Assembly (NCBI RefSeq): GCF_010093535.1
Contig: NW_022985187.1
Coordinates: 664,051 to 728,050 of the forward strand
Reading direction: 5' to 3'
Source: Lindgomyces ingoldianus
Lineage: Eukaryota > Ascomycota > Dothideomycetes > Pleosporales > Lindgomycetaceae
DNA length: 64,000 nucleotides
This document shows, one piece after another, positions 41,449-54,052 of the stretch (positions are counted from its first letter, which is position 1; every line of letters begins with the position of its first letter). Below the pieces are notes generated by a model. It saw nothing but the letters and a program-made list of their open reading frames with translations. It had not been told where the DNA came from and made no database searches. A program made the position numbers and the translations under genes.

Positions 41449-42499
41449 CCGTAGTACGCTCAGTAGTTTACGGCGTCGTAATGCCGGGGCCCCGTAAGTA
41501 GCTTAGTAGAATTTCAGAGCTGATGTAACAGTAGTTGACTCAAATTTGGCCGTATTTTAAACCTCAACGGGTGAGGCTTTCGATGGCCATACAAAGCTCA
41601 CTATCGCAACTTTTCTGGGTGTTGAGTTTTCCAAATTAGTGGCTTTTTAGATCGTGTTTTAGCTCTCGAATCGCCAAGTGATGATTGACGAGTATAACCC
41701 GTAATTCACCCTTGGCGCCATACTGTGACTACGCCCCGTGCTGTTTTTTCCTAGTCTCTGTACGTAAGTAGTCCACATAAAATCCGTAGCGTAGTACGCT
41801 ACGTTAAACACGCCGTTCAAGATTGACCACCAACGGGAAAATTGCTATGCGCTCTAGGTTTTCTTGAATCTTAAAGTCTCCGTTGCATGGATCGGGATGG
41901 GGAGATTGAGGACTCTGGCCAAATACAGATATCATGGAAAGCATCAACGAGAGGGCTTCCAACGGGGCGTACTACTGTCTATACAAAGTGAGCCATACCG
42001 GTCACATGTTTAGTACGAACGTACTCAGTTTGTGAGCTGCACCGTACATTTAATGATGCCATAGGTAAGGTACATAGCACCGGTCGTATTACCCTTTTAG
42101 TTTGCATAGCGGTTCTGGGGGGATAGGAGGGCTCTGGCGAGTAGAGCTAGAGGTGGATTATCTTGCCCTGCCGCGATTAGTCTTCAGCTATAGACAACGT
42201 ACTACAGCAGGATGAGGCAAGAGACGCAGTGTTGAGGGCTCTTAACTTCTGCAGCCTAGGTAAGAGACTGCACAAAGCAGACAACAGACGTACCTGATCA
42301 ATTAGATGAGGCCTGTAAGTATCTAAGATGTTTCGACTAGAGTACGGCGTATTTCAATTGAATTGTACTACTTGTACCGGCCACGTGAGCCGTAGCAACT
42401 ACGACACATACACCTGCCTCTTATCCTCCCTGCCGTACGAACGTACGCAAAATCTTACGCGTACAAGTATCGGAATAGCCCAATCGCACAGTACTACGG
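41449..42499. mobile_element. Candidate insertion with short inverted ends inside GH16 pseudogene
   Basis: The GH16 similarity stops at about 41448 and resumes at about 42500. The intervening 1051 bp begin CCGTAGTAC and end GTACTACGG, a perfect 9-bp terminal inverted repeat, with weaker similarity continuing inwards. The interior has no ORF resembling a transposase and contains further CGTAG/GTACG palindromes. No clear target-site duplication is visible. It fits a non-autonomous DNA element, but the inverted ends are short and could be chance. Confidence 0.4.
41785..41803. repeat. Perfect 9-bp palindrome with 1-nt spacer
   Basis: CGTAGCGTA-G-TACGCTACG reads as an inverted repeat inside the candidate insertion and shares the CGTAG/GTAC theme with its ends. 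Confidence 0.6.
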
Positions 42500-43189
42500 T
42501 TCGTTGGAATCGCTGATCAACGACGCAACCCGCAGCAGAGCCGCTCTCCATATCACTGACGAATGCCTGGCTGACAGCCCTGTCAATCAGACCGCCGGGT
42601 GGAAAGGCATGAACCACAATACCGAGCATGGCGGAAACAAAGGTTGTGACTTAGACTTCACCGAAGACTATAATTACGGCAAAGGCTTTAATAAAAATAG
42701 CGGCAGATTCTACGAAACGGAATGGGCTGATGAATCAATCAAAATATGGTTTATCCCCTCGGCGCTTGCACCATACTCGTTCTCCGCTTCTTCCCCCCAA
42801 CATTCTTGAAGCCCTTCCTCTAGTCGTCGTACCTAGAACCGCTCTAGCGCATCATTCTCAAGACCTTGTTCTTAATCATTTGGTGGCAAGTTCTTCAACC
42901 ACACTAACGTCTTCAATACAACGTTTTGTGGAGGTTACGTTGGCGGTAACTTCAAAATAGGATACGACATAGCATATCCAAAGGTCGAGGGCTTGGGCAC
43001 ACGGGAGAGCTGGAAGATTTTTATAGCGAGCAATCCTGAGGCATTCACAGAAGTATATTAGATAATCAAAAGTCTAAGAGTTTGGGAAAAGGTTTCTGGA
43101 TACGCTTTGTCGTAGAATACGGATGAGACGGCGGCTAAGAATGGAGCATTGTCCAGTTTGGATCAGATCCAGGCGTCCCGTTGACGGGC

Positions 43190-44330
43190 TCTCACTTCTA
43201 ATGTTATCAACGAGCAAGGCGAGCTAGGCAAATTGGCATCTAATACGAAGGAAGACTTGGAAGTACTAGCTGGAGGTGACAAGTTGGAAGTGCCCGGGGC
43301 CGAAGCCATTCACTTGAAACCAGAGTATGGAGACGGCGCCGACGACATAGGAAACACAGAAACAATAAAGGCAGCGAAGCTAGTCTCAATCAATAGCGAG
43401 ATCCCACATTAATCTCCAATCTATTGGGGGCAGAGAGACTTTATGATCTTGAAGCCATGAAAGCTATCGATCCAGGAGTCGGGGACGCCATGGTTCTGGA
43501 AACATTCGAACCTGTTCATGACCAACCTACGGTTGAAGAATTAAACGCATAAATTCCTCACGTAAAAAATGGGAGAAAATGCCTTCTTACCCGGTGTCGG
43601 CGCCTCCATCCACCCCTCAAACGGGATGTGAGGGTACTGAACAACTACCAACACTGAGCCACTAGGACTCCCAAGACAACGACTCCCAAACCCAACTTCT
43701 AGCGTTAGTAAGCGTAGTTATCTCACCTGTATCCTCGAAACCTAGAATCACACTTTAAGTTTCTGCTCTTGACTCCAAATATACTAGCAAAGAAGTGACC
43801 ACTATATTTAGCCTCGTTGATGAATTTAATGAAGGGTCAATTAGTACGCTGGCTATCGCCATTAGCTCAAGGTGAGGGGCGGAACATTGCGGCAGGACGT
43901 CGACACCACTTACAATCCGGGGGTTCAAGACAGCACTCAGTATTTCAAGGGATTGAACGGAGAGACATTCGGAAGCCAAGAACATAATAGCAGTGAAAGT
44001 GCCCAAAGATCAGACTATTGGTAAAAGTTTCGTGCTACAATTAGCAGACCTGTTAAGCAATTCTGAAATTCACTGGGTGATGATGCGAAGAATCGGTTGC
44101 TGGCTTGGTTGGTGCAGCACTACCGGATATTATACGCTAAACGTATAATCGAGACCAAGGCCAATTCACAACTACCAGGCCCTTGAGATGAGGTTGAAGA
44201 CGCTGAAAGAGATGTCATACATGCTGATGATATGTCTGATGCTGAGATCGAGGATGTTATTAACACACACTTCGGAGGGGCAATCAAGATACTAGCCTAC
44301 GCCTAGGAGAATGCGGACACTAGCTCGAGT
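43190..44330 (+). pseudogene. Decayed coding relic of unknown family
   Basis: Stretches of protein-like sequence in shifting frames with stops: VINEQGELGKLASNTKEDLE and AGGDKLEVPGAEAIHLKPEY at about 43200-43400; AERLYDLEAMKAIDPGVGDA and VLETFEPVHDQPTVEELNA at about 43430-43550; DEVEDAERDVIHADDMSDAE at about 44190-44260. The acidic, non-random composition suggests an old gene or several remnants. No family could be named, and the borders are approximate. Confidence 0.35.
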
Positions 44331-47300
44331 GAGTGAATCGTAGAGGCTCGCTTGCTGACTAAGTCGGGAATAGGTTCCTAAATGCGATCAATTCACCACC
44401 TGCGGAGTTAAATGAAGTCAATGGACCTATGGCCCGATAAATTGTGAAGGACAAGTAGGACTAAGAAATGAAGACGTGTTTTAGGACGTTGCATTCTTCA
44501 AGCCTTTACAAGTGTTGTATAGTATTGCTTTTTTATGTTTCAGTCCTAAGATAGAGGTCAGCTGCCGAGACTGCAGGCGGTTTGTTGAGCAAGGCACATT
44601 CTGTAGCAACGATGAATCTGGGTTCTTGATTAGATAGCTGTGATAGTAAAATATATTCTCAACTAAGTCGTGGTTTTGGATCTGGCGCGATTATAAGAGT
44701 CAAGGAGACTGGAATGAGATGTCAAAGACTGGACCAACATGCAGCATGTGCAAAAACATCCCTGAACACTTAAAGCTTATTTTGTTAGCCCAAACCAAGA
44801 CCAACATGTTGGAAAAAGAAGCACGTTCACGGTGCCTTGAATGACGGTCCATGGCTCACAGCACGCTACCTAACGTGGCAAACGACGAATTTTGTACCTC
44901 CTTTCCGCAAATCTTGGTCCCTGGGCTCAAGTCTAATGATACGGAAAGGCGGTTGCACCTGCCGTGGTTTGTTTCACCTTCCGCGTTTTCGGAGCACTGG
45001 CCAAAAATGGCCGTCATGTCGCAATGTGGTGTGGTAGCCGAACCGCACGTCAACAACCCTCGTCGTGGGCTTACGATTAAGCTGCTGAGAACAGCAGGTC
45101 GGGGTTATGTCTCTCACCGAGGCACTGTTCCCTCTCAGCCGTCACTCAATTTCAGATGATTATTTTTGCTTTTTTGCATTCTCGGGTCGGAGCGTCTCCC
45201 CATTAGCAAAAGCCATGCATGTGGTTCAAAGAAGCCTAGGAAAAGAGCAAAGATCTCCTTGAGTGGCTGGACGTGCGCCGATTCGGTGAAGCTCGCGATT
45301 GTCAGGCTTGTCGCTGAGTGGCTGGAAGGAAAGAATGTGTGCCTCGTATCTTAAAATGACAGATGACGGGGTTGAATGTCGTTAACGTCGACGCGTCATC
45401 GAGTCAAGATGCTCTTCCAGAAGAGCGGGAGAACGCGATAAAAATGACATTTAATGCATGGGATAATCATGCGGCAAGAATTCCATAGTGGTGAGGGTTA
45501 GACAACGCCAGCGCTCAATCCAAAGCGATCTTGTTTGCACATGCGTTGAGTATGATGGAGGCTGTGTTCCTTGGTGCAGTAAAGACATTGTGTATCTGGG
45601 ACGCGATGTAGCCGTGAAGCTACATGTATGTACGTCAAAGGAGTTGGCTATGGTGAGAGATATTTTGAAGGTCACTCCAAGAACAGTCAGCGAGTAGCTT
45701 GGGCTTCTCTTGCTGCAACGCTCGAGGGAACGCTACATTGTCGTGAGTACCAGTCTCCCATGATGGCTGACAGATAGCGTAAGGCAGTGCTTTGATAGAA
45801 GGTTAGAAGGCTGGAGGGAGTTTCTCAGATGAAATCTGTTCTGGTTCAAATGATGATTTAGGTTTCCAGAAGGGAGAACAAAGGTCCCACCTGTCAAACT
45901 TTGAAATGCAAGCGCAGGGGCTGAAATGAAAGTGAGCAACAGAGTTGCAGCATGAGGCAGACTAGCAGTGACACCCTTCTGAACGAGTTATAGTTGGAAT
46001 CCTGCACACACTGCTGGGCACCTGAACGGAACGAGGTAAGGAACGGAACGGGAACCTTGGGGATGATGTCGACAAGGCTGCAGAAGTTCGCTTTGCAATT
46101 TAACTTTGCTTGTGATATATAGGTGTACATTAACAAGATATGAATGTTGGTGTTCATGTGAAGGACCTTTTCCATGTGCCCTAAATGCGTACATCAGCAC
46201 CTAGTGTTGGTCGACGAGGAGCATGTGGGGAACCCTGTTAGAAGACCTGTTCACCCATGGCTCTACGATTGCTCTTCTTGAAAGGGTTACTGTCTCAAGT
46301 AAAGTCAAGCTCCAGCCTTAACCTAGGGCAGAGCTAAGTTGACGTGGCATGACTACGCGGAGATCAGTGACCATGAACGAGAACCTAATTTAGTCTAATT
46401 AGCCCCCTCTAGCTTTAAAAAAAAGAGTGGAGGTGACAGTGCCCAACAGGCTGGTCATGAGCAGCCCCAGAACTTTCAGAACAGCAGCTTCGAGTGTGGG
46501 AATTGGGTCGGGACGAGGATGAAGGGCTTCATTCCTTCCCACAATTCGAAGCATTGCTTGCATTGGACTTGGTGTCGGGGAAGTGACTTGAACAAGGGAG
46601 TCGATAACCTTAAGTTCCCCATGGTCGTCAAGTTCGTTGACACCCAACAAAGGCATTTATGCTTACTGCAACAGTTTACTATTGGAGGGGAAGGATAGAT
46701 AGGTGCTCTGGATGAAATATCCAGTTCATTGACTCAAGCGTGGGTGTCTGCATGTTTCGAAAAATACCCCTTCGTGGAGTTCTTGGTGACGAATTGAAGA
46801 CAGCGGATTCCTCAGTCGGAACTATATACGCCAGAGAGGAGGACTAATCGGAATAGCAAACACACTTCGTACAACGGGAAAGGAGGCCGTGCTACCAAAG
46901 CATAAGTTCCAGAGAGGAGTATTTTGCAGTGGTAACGTGTGCAAAATGGTGGAACGTGACCTCCGGATCCAGAAGGTCGGATGGGGATGCCGCTTCTCCA
47001 AAAATCTCCACAGGTAAGGCACCGCGTTTGAGACAAACGCGCGGGCTAGAGAGTAAAAGTTTGCTGCTTGCGCTGGCCCTCCCTAACTTGACGAAGCGAC
47101 GTATCGATAGGGCGGACATTGACGACATTTTCCTACTCCTGAATATTTCACCCAAGAGAATTGGTGGGTGGTAGGCTCCAGCGCACCCCTATCATTGCGA
47201 TCGAAAGTGGACTGTTGAGTAAGAGCAAGGAACGCATTTTGCATTTCGTAATGAGTTTGCACCACCCTGCCGGTCAGCATCTACTGGCCGCTTGACGAAA

Positions 47301-49459
47301 TAGGGAAAGTGTCGGCACAAGAAGAAGGCATTTTCGAAATGTTGACCAACGACTTTTGGGTATCTTGCCCCGTTGCCCAAGAGCATAAGGAAACTTAGCG
47401 TATAAGACGAGGAGAACTCGGATCAGCGCAGGCTGCAGGAACCCATGCACGAAGAAGGATGCTCTCAATTTTCAAGGTTACTACTCAGGATTTATCCGTT
47501 TGGTGATGATGAATTGGCTCAAGGGCTCGTGAACTCGGGATGGAATATTCAGTGGACAAGGAAAGCACGAGATTGAGGAGAAGATAAGAGGCAACAGTAG
47601 AGAACAACCTCGCCGTCTCTCCAGAAGCCAACCTCGGGACATATTGTGGGACAGGTTTGCTAGGCCTAAATAGGTTACATCCCTTCATGCGTCCCCCCCA
47701 CACACGAGACGCCCATCAACGGTCTGCTGTCCACTAAAAGCTTTGAAGTGCACCTGCAGCCGACTTCGACGCCAATCGACAAATCATGCGCGTCTCACGC
47801 GTCCGTTCGGCGTTTGGCGCTGCTTTCGACATGAAGAAGCAGAGCCCCCAGCCCGTCAGTGTTGCACGAATTTTGAAAAGTGAGCACAGTCTTTATCGAA
47901 CCTGTGGAGGCGTAAGCCCACCACAGGGTCAATTCGCACGGCGAAAGGCGATCGGCGCATTTCCTGCGAGGCATCAATGTTCTGGAAGTCTAAACTCGCA
48001 TCGGAGAAGCCCGTTCGTTGCGGATCACGCCTCTTCAATATTTTTACTAAGTTGGCTGCGCAGGCAGAACGATGTGGAACAACGAGGCACAGCAGCACAC
48101 TGGACCCCTATGATATCTCTTTTTTGGACCTCTGTCCAATTCAAGAGTCCTCAAATATTGCTCAGCCCACGTGAGAAGCAATCATGGGTCCTCATTGGGG
48201 CTCTTCAACCAAGCTGAGCGCTGCGGAGGAGCCACTCACGGGAGCCTTTCCACCACTCAGCGCCCCGCATCGGCCATCGCTCGTGAAGAAGGATGAGCTC
48301 TCCTCTGCGAAGTATCGATTACCTCCTCATGACTGGCCCTGGAAACGACGATGAGATATCACAAAGTCTAGCGATCTGTCCTGTTCAAGCCGCAGTCGCG
48401 CGACCTGTCAGCAACAATTATCGCTGCCAAGCGATGTATAGCTGGGCATGATTTGCTGCCGTTCTTGGACCACAGGCCTGAGGCAGATGAGCATCATCGT
48501 TTCTTTTGGGTTCTACTCTCGCGTCACCTGCTACGCGCCAGACGACAACCAGGCGCTGAAAAGTGTGCGTGGAGCTGTCATGCCTTTGTGGATTGTGTCG
48601 CGCTTCTCTGTTGCGCAAATCATGGGCAATAGTGGATGCCTGTCGTTTAATCCCGACGGCTCCTCCGGCCACGCCAGCTCCGGCAAGTCTGTGTTCCTGG
48701 GCCCCCGTCCCTGCCTTGTCCCGCCACAAAAACGATCCCGGCCTCTCAGCAAGGTCTCCCTGTCCTTGGCCTTGCAAGGGGTTCTTTTAGCTCAACCGGC
48801 GCTGCGTGTACGCCCAAGTCATGGCGCACAAGTCTGCAGGGGGCAACTTGGTCTGATCGTGCTTGGATCGTCGCGCTCATTCACTGATGACCACCAAGCC
48901 GGTGCTCCAACCAGAATTCGACCTCTGGGCCCAGGTCCTCGACTAGCCGGGCATGCAGCCATGCTTCCGTGCCGTAGCGTGTCCATCTACATTACTGTAC
49001 TGTGTCCCGCCGTCCTGCATTCCCTCGCGTTTGGACCTCCCTCGTGTGCCTTTTTGATACTGACCATATTTCTCAAACCTCATCCTCTCTTTACGCCATC
49101 TCAATCTTCGCACGCTTCGAACCAATCGAACCCGGCATTTTTATCTCGTTTTGTTTCTACACTGTCACAGTCCTTTCACCCTAACTTTCCTCGTCATTGA
49201 CGGTTTCATCTTGTGCATGAATTAGCATCACTAGTAACTCTCACGTCCAATCCCATCACCACATATCCCAAATCAAGTACACATTCCACATTAGATACGG
49301 ACATTGCTTGCACTACTGCACGCTCTTGTAGATCTGCGAACTCAAATCTATATATCGCCCTCACGCCGAAGTCCTGCTTACGCCTGAATCGTCCATGTTG
49401 AACTTTGGGTGGTCTTGAACGGGTCTGACACCGCTCACAACAATTACAAGGAGCTGGGA
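44331..49459. other. Gene-poor region upstream of receptor gene
   Basis: About 5 kb with no supportable gene. ORFs of 60-140 codons appear on both strands (for example 46399-46656 minus and 47786-48217 plus) but lack motifs, and their frames overlap. The right-most open frame (48448-49200) reads through the pyrimidine-rich promoter of the receptor gene and is not protein-like. Confidence 0.45.
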
Positions 49460-51329
49460 ATGGCAAACCTTACTATATCATCACCACTTCGAGGGCTGTG
49501 CCCCGCTCCATTCTTCGATGCCACTAAATTCTCAAACGGAGGATGTAAGTGTTATTGTGGCTTTCAATGACGGAACGAGAGACTGATCGCAGTAGTTGTT
49601 GCAGGAAGATTCTGCGCTCCTGTTCCTCAGATAAAAGCAGACCTTGTGTGCTGTTTACCCTGTCCAGTGACAGATCTCCTCTATCCTCCAGGTGAGCTTC
49701 CCTCATGAGCGTCAATGTCAAATTCACTGACATAATATCATAGAATTCAAAACATGGTATAGAGTTGCAGAGGGATTGAACGTTGGTGGGCTTGTCGCTC
49801 TAGCTTTTCTCCTGCTCTCTTTCCTGTGTCTGCCTCCAGAGAAAACCAGGCGCCACTACCTGAGTTATTGCTTGATTATTGGCGCCATTCTTCTTGCCGT
49901 AAGTCGCAGAGCATTGTAGTAATACAGCGTTGCTGACATAGATATAGCTAGGCTTCGTAGTACCCTTTGGGGCAGAGCCTCCCCAGTGCTACGATGAGAT
50001 CACACCAAATGACATGTTCTCTAACTTGACCTGTGCTTTTTCCGGCGCCTTTCTCATCTCTGGTGGCCTGGCCATAGACGTGTGGAGTGAGTATAAATTG
50101 TCGCAAGTATTCGGCGGGGCCACGCTAATGTCTTTCCCAGTCTTCATTCGTGCGCTATCGATGCATCTCCAGATTTGCTGGGATGTGATGCCAGGAAAGA
50201 AATTCTTCTATTGGGCGCAAGGCCTTGGTTGGGGGGTTATTGCAACTTTTTTTACCATCACCATCACCATTACGGGCGTATCCTTCAGGTTTGGGGATGT
50301 GTGCCACGTGAACTCGGCCAACTCTATGAAAGATTTTTGGGGGCCGCTGCTTGCGATTGCTGGTGCAGCAATGGTCGTACAACTCGCAACGTCAGTACAA
50401 TCACGCCTTTGATCGTGATGTGCCTGTTAACAATCATGTAGCTTCACCTACTGCATCAAGGTCTACATCAAGAACATGTGGAGTGACGAGAAGACTGAGA
50501 CCCAGAGCAGTGCTGGTCTTCCCTCGTATACAACCAGTGTCCGAACTCGCTCCGCACGGGTAGTCTACAGACGCGTACGCAAGGTTGTCTGGCTTCAATG
50601 GCGAGGTATCCTCATTGTTGTTTTTATTCTCGTAGACGTCATCTTTTTCTCCGTCGTATTTGTCTACCTTAATTCGGTCGAAACACATGTCGTCAACGAC
50701 GTAGACAAGGCAATGCCCTACTTGCTTTGTCTAATTTCGAATGCGGCAAAGATCGAAAAATGCTTCGCGCTCGGTCAGGAACTATTCGTCAATCAGTCAA
50801 CTGTCATTGCCATATTAATGATGCTTTCTGTAAGTCCGATGTTTGTTTTAAGACTACATTCAACCATGCTGACAATGACCACAAGGTTGCGGGTTTGCAA
50901 TGTTTCATCCTTTTAGCACGAGCATCCATGTTTCCCGCCTGGTGGGAATTCATACGGTCAAAATTCAGCTCAAAGCGGGAATTCGTCTCTTTAGATGCTA
51001 AGGCGTATACCACTGATGCCCGCAACTTCGAGTTGATGAAAGTCGCAACCAGCCCCACGAAAGCCCCCGAGAGCGCAGTCACTAGCCCTAGTAGCCCCGG
51101 CGCGGACTTTGATCCTTACCGACGGTCATTAACAGATACTCCTGATTACTTTGGAAAGGAGGTTCAACGAGAGTACCGGAGTCCAACCTTGTCCTTCTCG
51201 ACACCGCGGGCACCATCGCAGGCAGCAATGCGTGTTGAGTGGGATCCAAGAGCAACCCATGCAAGGGGAGGATTGGGTTTTCACCCTCCAGCCACTGAAG
51301 ATGAGGATGGGATGAAAAACAGAATATGA
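49460..51329 (+). CDS. Frizzled/Smoothened-like seven-TM receptor (fungal)
   Basis: Exons 49460..49544, 49596..49691, 49744..49898, 49948..50086, 50141..50390, 50442..50829, 50886..51329 give 518 residues; all six introns are 49-56 bp and keep frame. The N-terminal ectodomain contains a Cys cluster (GLCPAPFFDATKF, GRFCAPVPQIKADLVCCLPC). Seven hydrophobic segments follow, including FLLLSFLCLPPEKTRRHYLS, FSGAFLISGGLAIDVW, YWAQGLGWGVIATFFTITIT and LQWRGILIVVFILVDVIFFS. The tail is Ser/Pro-rich and cytosolic. This arrangement matches the Frizzled/Smoothened-type family of uncharacterised receptors expanded in Dothideomycetes. Ligand and signalling route are unknown; fungi lack Wnt. The acceptor of intron 1 may be 3 nt earlier (49593). 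A direct join at the nearest CAG would create a stop, which fixes the choice. Confidence 0.8.
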
Positions 51330-54052
51330 GCATTAATATGCCTTCATTTGTCATAAGATTTGAAAAGCTATTGCAAACGCATGAAAAAATAGGAGTCCTC
51401 ACTGGGATCAAAAGCGTGCCTGAGACTTCCGAAGGGAATAACCATGAGCTCGGCCAGCCCTCGTTACTGCGCGAAACACCAAAAGCGAAGACTATCACCA
51501 ATTTTACCGTGTCTCCATGTCGAGAGGCGCAATTTTCTATATATATATATACCCGATATCCGCGCGAGCGATCTGAGCAGTCTTTACTGGAAGTATTAAA
51601 TCAGGAGTATACAGGACTGGATATCGGCCACGGCGGCTCTTGTGTCATGTCTCATGCGTCGACAGGGGATCAATTGGTTGTTCAATCATGGCGATGGAGT
51701 TATGACTGGGCGCTATTTTCTGGATTTCTTTTGGATTCCCCATGTTTTCCAGCCTTCTCATTTCCCGTCACTCTTTCCATCTCACGTCCCAATCTTCTGT
51801 TAATACCCGGACCCCTCGCTTCCGCATTTGAAGCGCTCGAACAATGTCCGCCCGCACGAGACAATCAGCCCTACCACCGGGACTGACGAAGCCCGGTAGG
51901 GCGGATTTTCATACTATGTCTCTTTCACGGCGGATTATTATGGCGCCTTGTGGTACCATACCCTACACTTTGCACGGGGCAACCCATTCGCATAGAGTGC
52001 ATTTCGCACCACCAAATGCTGTAAAGTAACACCTCCTGCATAAAGCTTCTTGCTTTCAGCCACGCGAGGGCCCCACCGTGAGCTTCGCTTGCCAAAAAAA
52101 TTCAAAGAATTCTGAAACAAAATCGCTTGCAACGAAGACTCGCTTCGGGTTTTGTTGGGACTTCCGATCTCGACACATTTCGTCACGCCAGCCTCATCAA
52201 GGGCTAGGGTTAGAGAAATACTTTGGATAAATGCAGCTGATATGGCGGGCTTGGCAGGGCAGAGGATGGAATTAGAGCACCCGGTTCTCCCAGTCCTATG
52301 TTAAGATTGCCAGTAGAGCATCAGTACTTTGCTGACAGCGCGGGAGGGTCAGGTACAAATGACGACGGTTGGCGATTGGGAGTTAGGCGACGAGGCGCAA
52401 AGACCTCGAAGAGATTCTGATTTGGGGGAGCTCGGATGGGGAGTCCTTTCTCCTTTGACCATAATCACCTTACTAACACACTATTAAACTGCGAGATCCA
52501 TGGCCGAATCTTCCAATGCCCTGGTCAAAGGAATTGCATCGTAACTACCCCAGAGGGGTGATGGCGCGCAACGGCGGCCTTCCAGAATCAGAGGGAAGGC
52601 CTTTTCGCGGTTGAAACCCAGAAGCACGCTCTGCCTATTGGTAACTGCATGCGGCAACATTGCCGCGGGAAAGGCTATTTTCGGGTTCCCGACTGGTTTT
52701 CGGTGGGGAAGAGGTTCGGCAAAGGAGCTCGTTCTGGCTGGAGTGCATGGCTGCTAATGTTAACCTTATTAATGATGGGGAGAGAACGTCTTGGAGCTGG
52801 GACGAGACAAGGGGAATGTCTGGGGTGATGTGCACTGAGCAGACCACCGGTTAATAACAAGCTCTGTTAAGATATGATTTGTTGATATGTGAAATGTTAG
52901 TGAGCGGCGAGGGCTGCCAGAGTTTCGGTGTGTCATGTTAAATTGAGATATTTATGTCCGAGGGGAAGATATTCAACGTGTGTGCAAGCATCTTCCGAAC
53001 AAGCCCTTTGTGGTACTTCAAACTTTGTACGCCCTGCTTTAGGAAAGGTATATGCATACGCGGGCGCCGGCCGTCAGACCCCTAATGCGATGTGATAGAG
53101 ACTTGGAGTTTCATTCGAGAGTGAAGTGGTGAAATCGCGTGTAGCATGATCGATAAGTGAGAAAGAATTTGCAGGCGCAAGGAGACTTGAGGGCATTTTT
53201 GATCCTTCAGAGATGAGGTTCATGCAGTGGAGAAGACCTACGATCAGAACACTTGAAAGACGGGGATGAGCGTCAGCAGCCGAAGGCTTTCGTTGTTTGC
53301 CCCATCCTCATCCACTTCTCACAAATCCTTGCGTTGGGCGCCGGGTCGAGGCGTCATGGTGATGCAAAATGGACAAACTTCTCCAGTAGAAGAACTCAAA
53401 TACTTTCTTAGTGTTGTTGAGTAAGATACGAAGGGTCTACTTTGGAGCAGTGAGGCGCATCCCCAGTTGGACAGAGGTCAAGAGCCCTGGAAAGTTTTGG
53501 CGTCACACAACCTATTTAAGGCGTTTGAGAAATCCCTCACGATCGAATCGGGGAGGTGTTCATGCTTTCTTTTGCGACCGTTCTCTGCAAATTTTGACCA
53601 CCACGGAGTCTCCCACCATCCTGAAACACGACTGGCTGTCGGCATTCTGTTGCGGTCGCAGGTTGTTTATTGAACCAAGGGCCCATGGTGCGACCGGCAG
53701 TTGAGACGCTATGATCCCCCACTTCAATTGATGAATGCCATGACAATATTAGATTTGAGAGAACGTTTGCTTTTGCAAATATCGCAGACACAAAGCTACT
53801 CGCTGGGTGTGTATGTCCGAGAGGCTGGTTCGCAACCAGAGGACATGTCGCAAAGTCCGTCGCAAACCGCCTGATTGGTAATCTTCCTGGGGGCCGCTCC
53901 TCCATCCTACGGACTCAATTTCAACCTTGACATGAAGTTGATAGTCGGAATTCACCATCGCTTCCATCACAATCTATGTTACAGCAAACTCCGGTCTCAC
54001 TCTGAAGCTTCACTTCAATTGATACCAGTCCCGTCACAAGCATTTGTCCGCT
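51330..54052. other. Gene-poor interval
   Basis: 2.7 kb with no recognisable gene. A short TA repeat lies at about 51539-51551. ORFs up to 186 codons are antisense/sense overlaps without motifs. Confidence 0.5.

Larger units (their letters stand above)
40990..43065 (+). pseudogene. Broken GH16 endo-1,3(4)-beta-glucanase gene
   Basis: Pieces of one GH16 protein can be followed in order but in changing frames with in-frame stops. A hydrophobic leader and TPENFFDAFNFFIF lie at about 40993-41125. PVGFVKYVLYSMAASTGLVN and DVYHTNIYLAIG lie at 41180-41300 before a TAA. RSVRLGIKND and HIPAGCGAWPTFWTTG lie at 41310-41425 in the same frame but with stops. From 42500 come ESLINDATRSRAALHITDEC, GNKGCDLDFTEDYNYGKGFN and YETEWADESIKIWF. 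Finally FFNHTNVFNTTFCGGYVGGN ends near 43065. The segment that should carry the catalytic E-x-D-x-x-E lies at the break near 41450, where about 1.05 kb of unrelated sequence interrupts the gene. The parent enzyme would be a secreted glucanase. No intact product is possible from this copy. Confidence 0.75.

Noticed and set aside
46399..46656. 85-codon minus-strand ORF in the degenerate island
   Set aside because: Starts with ATG and looks slightly protein-like, but no motif, no neighbouring exon and heavily overlapped.
48448..49200. 250-codon plus-strand ORF before the receptor gene
   Set aside because: Composition is that of a CT-rich promoter; no domain or conserved motif.
51326..51886. 186-codon ORF after the receptor gene
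   Set aside because: Overlaps the receptor stop codon, contains a TA microsatellite and has no recognisable domain.
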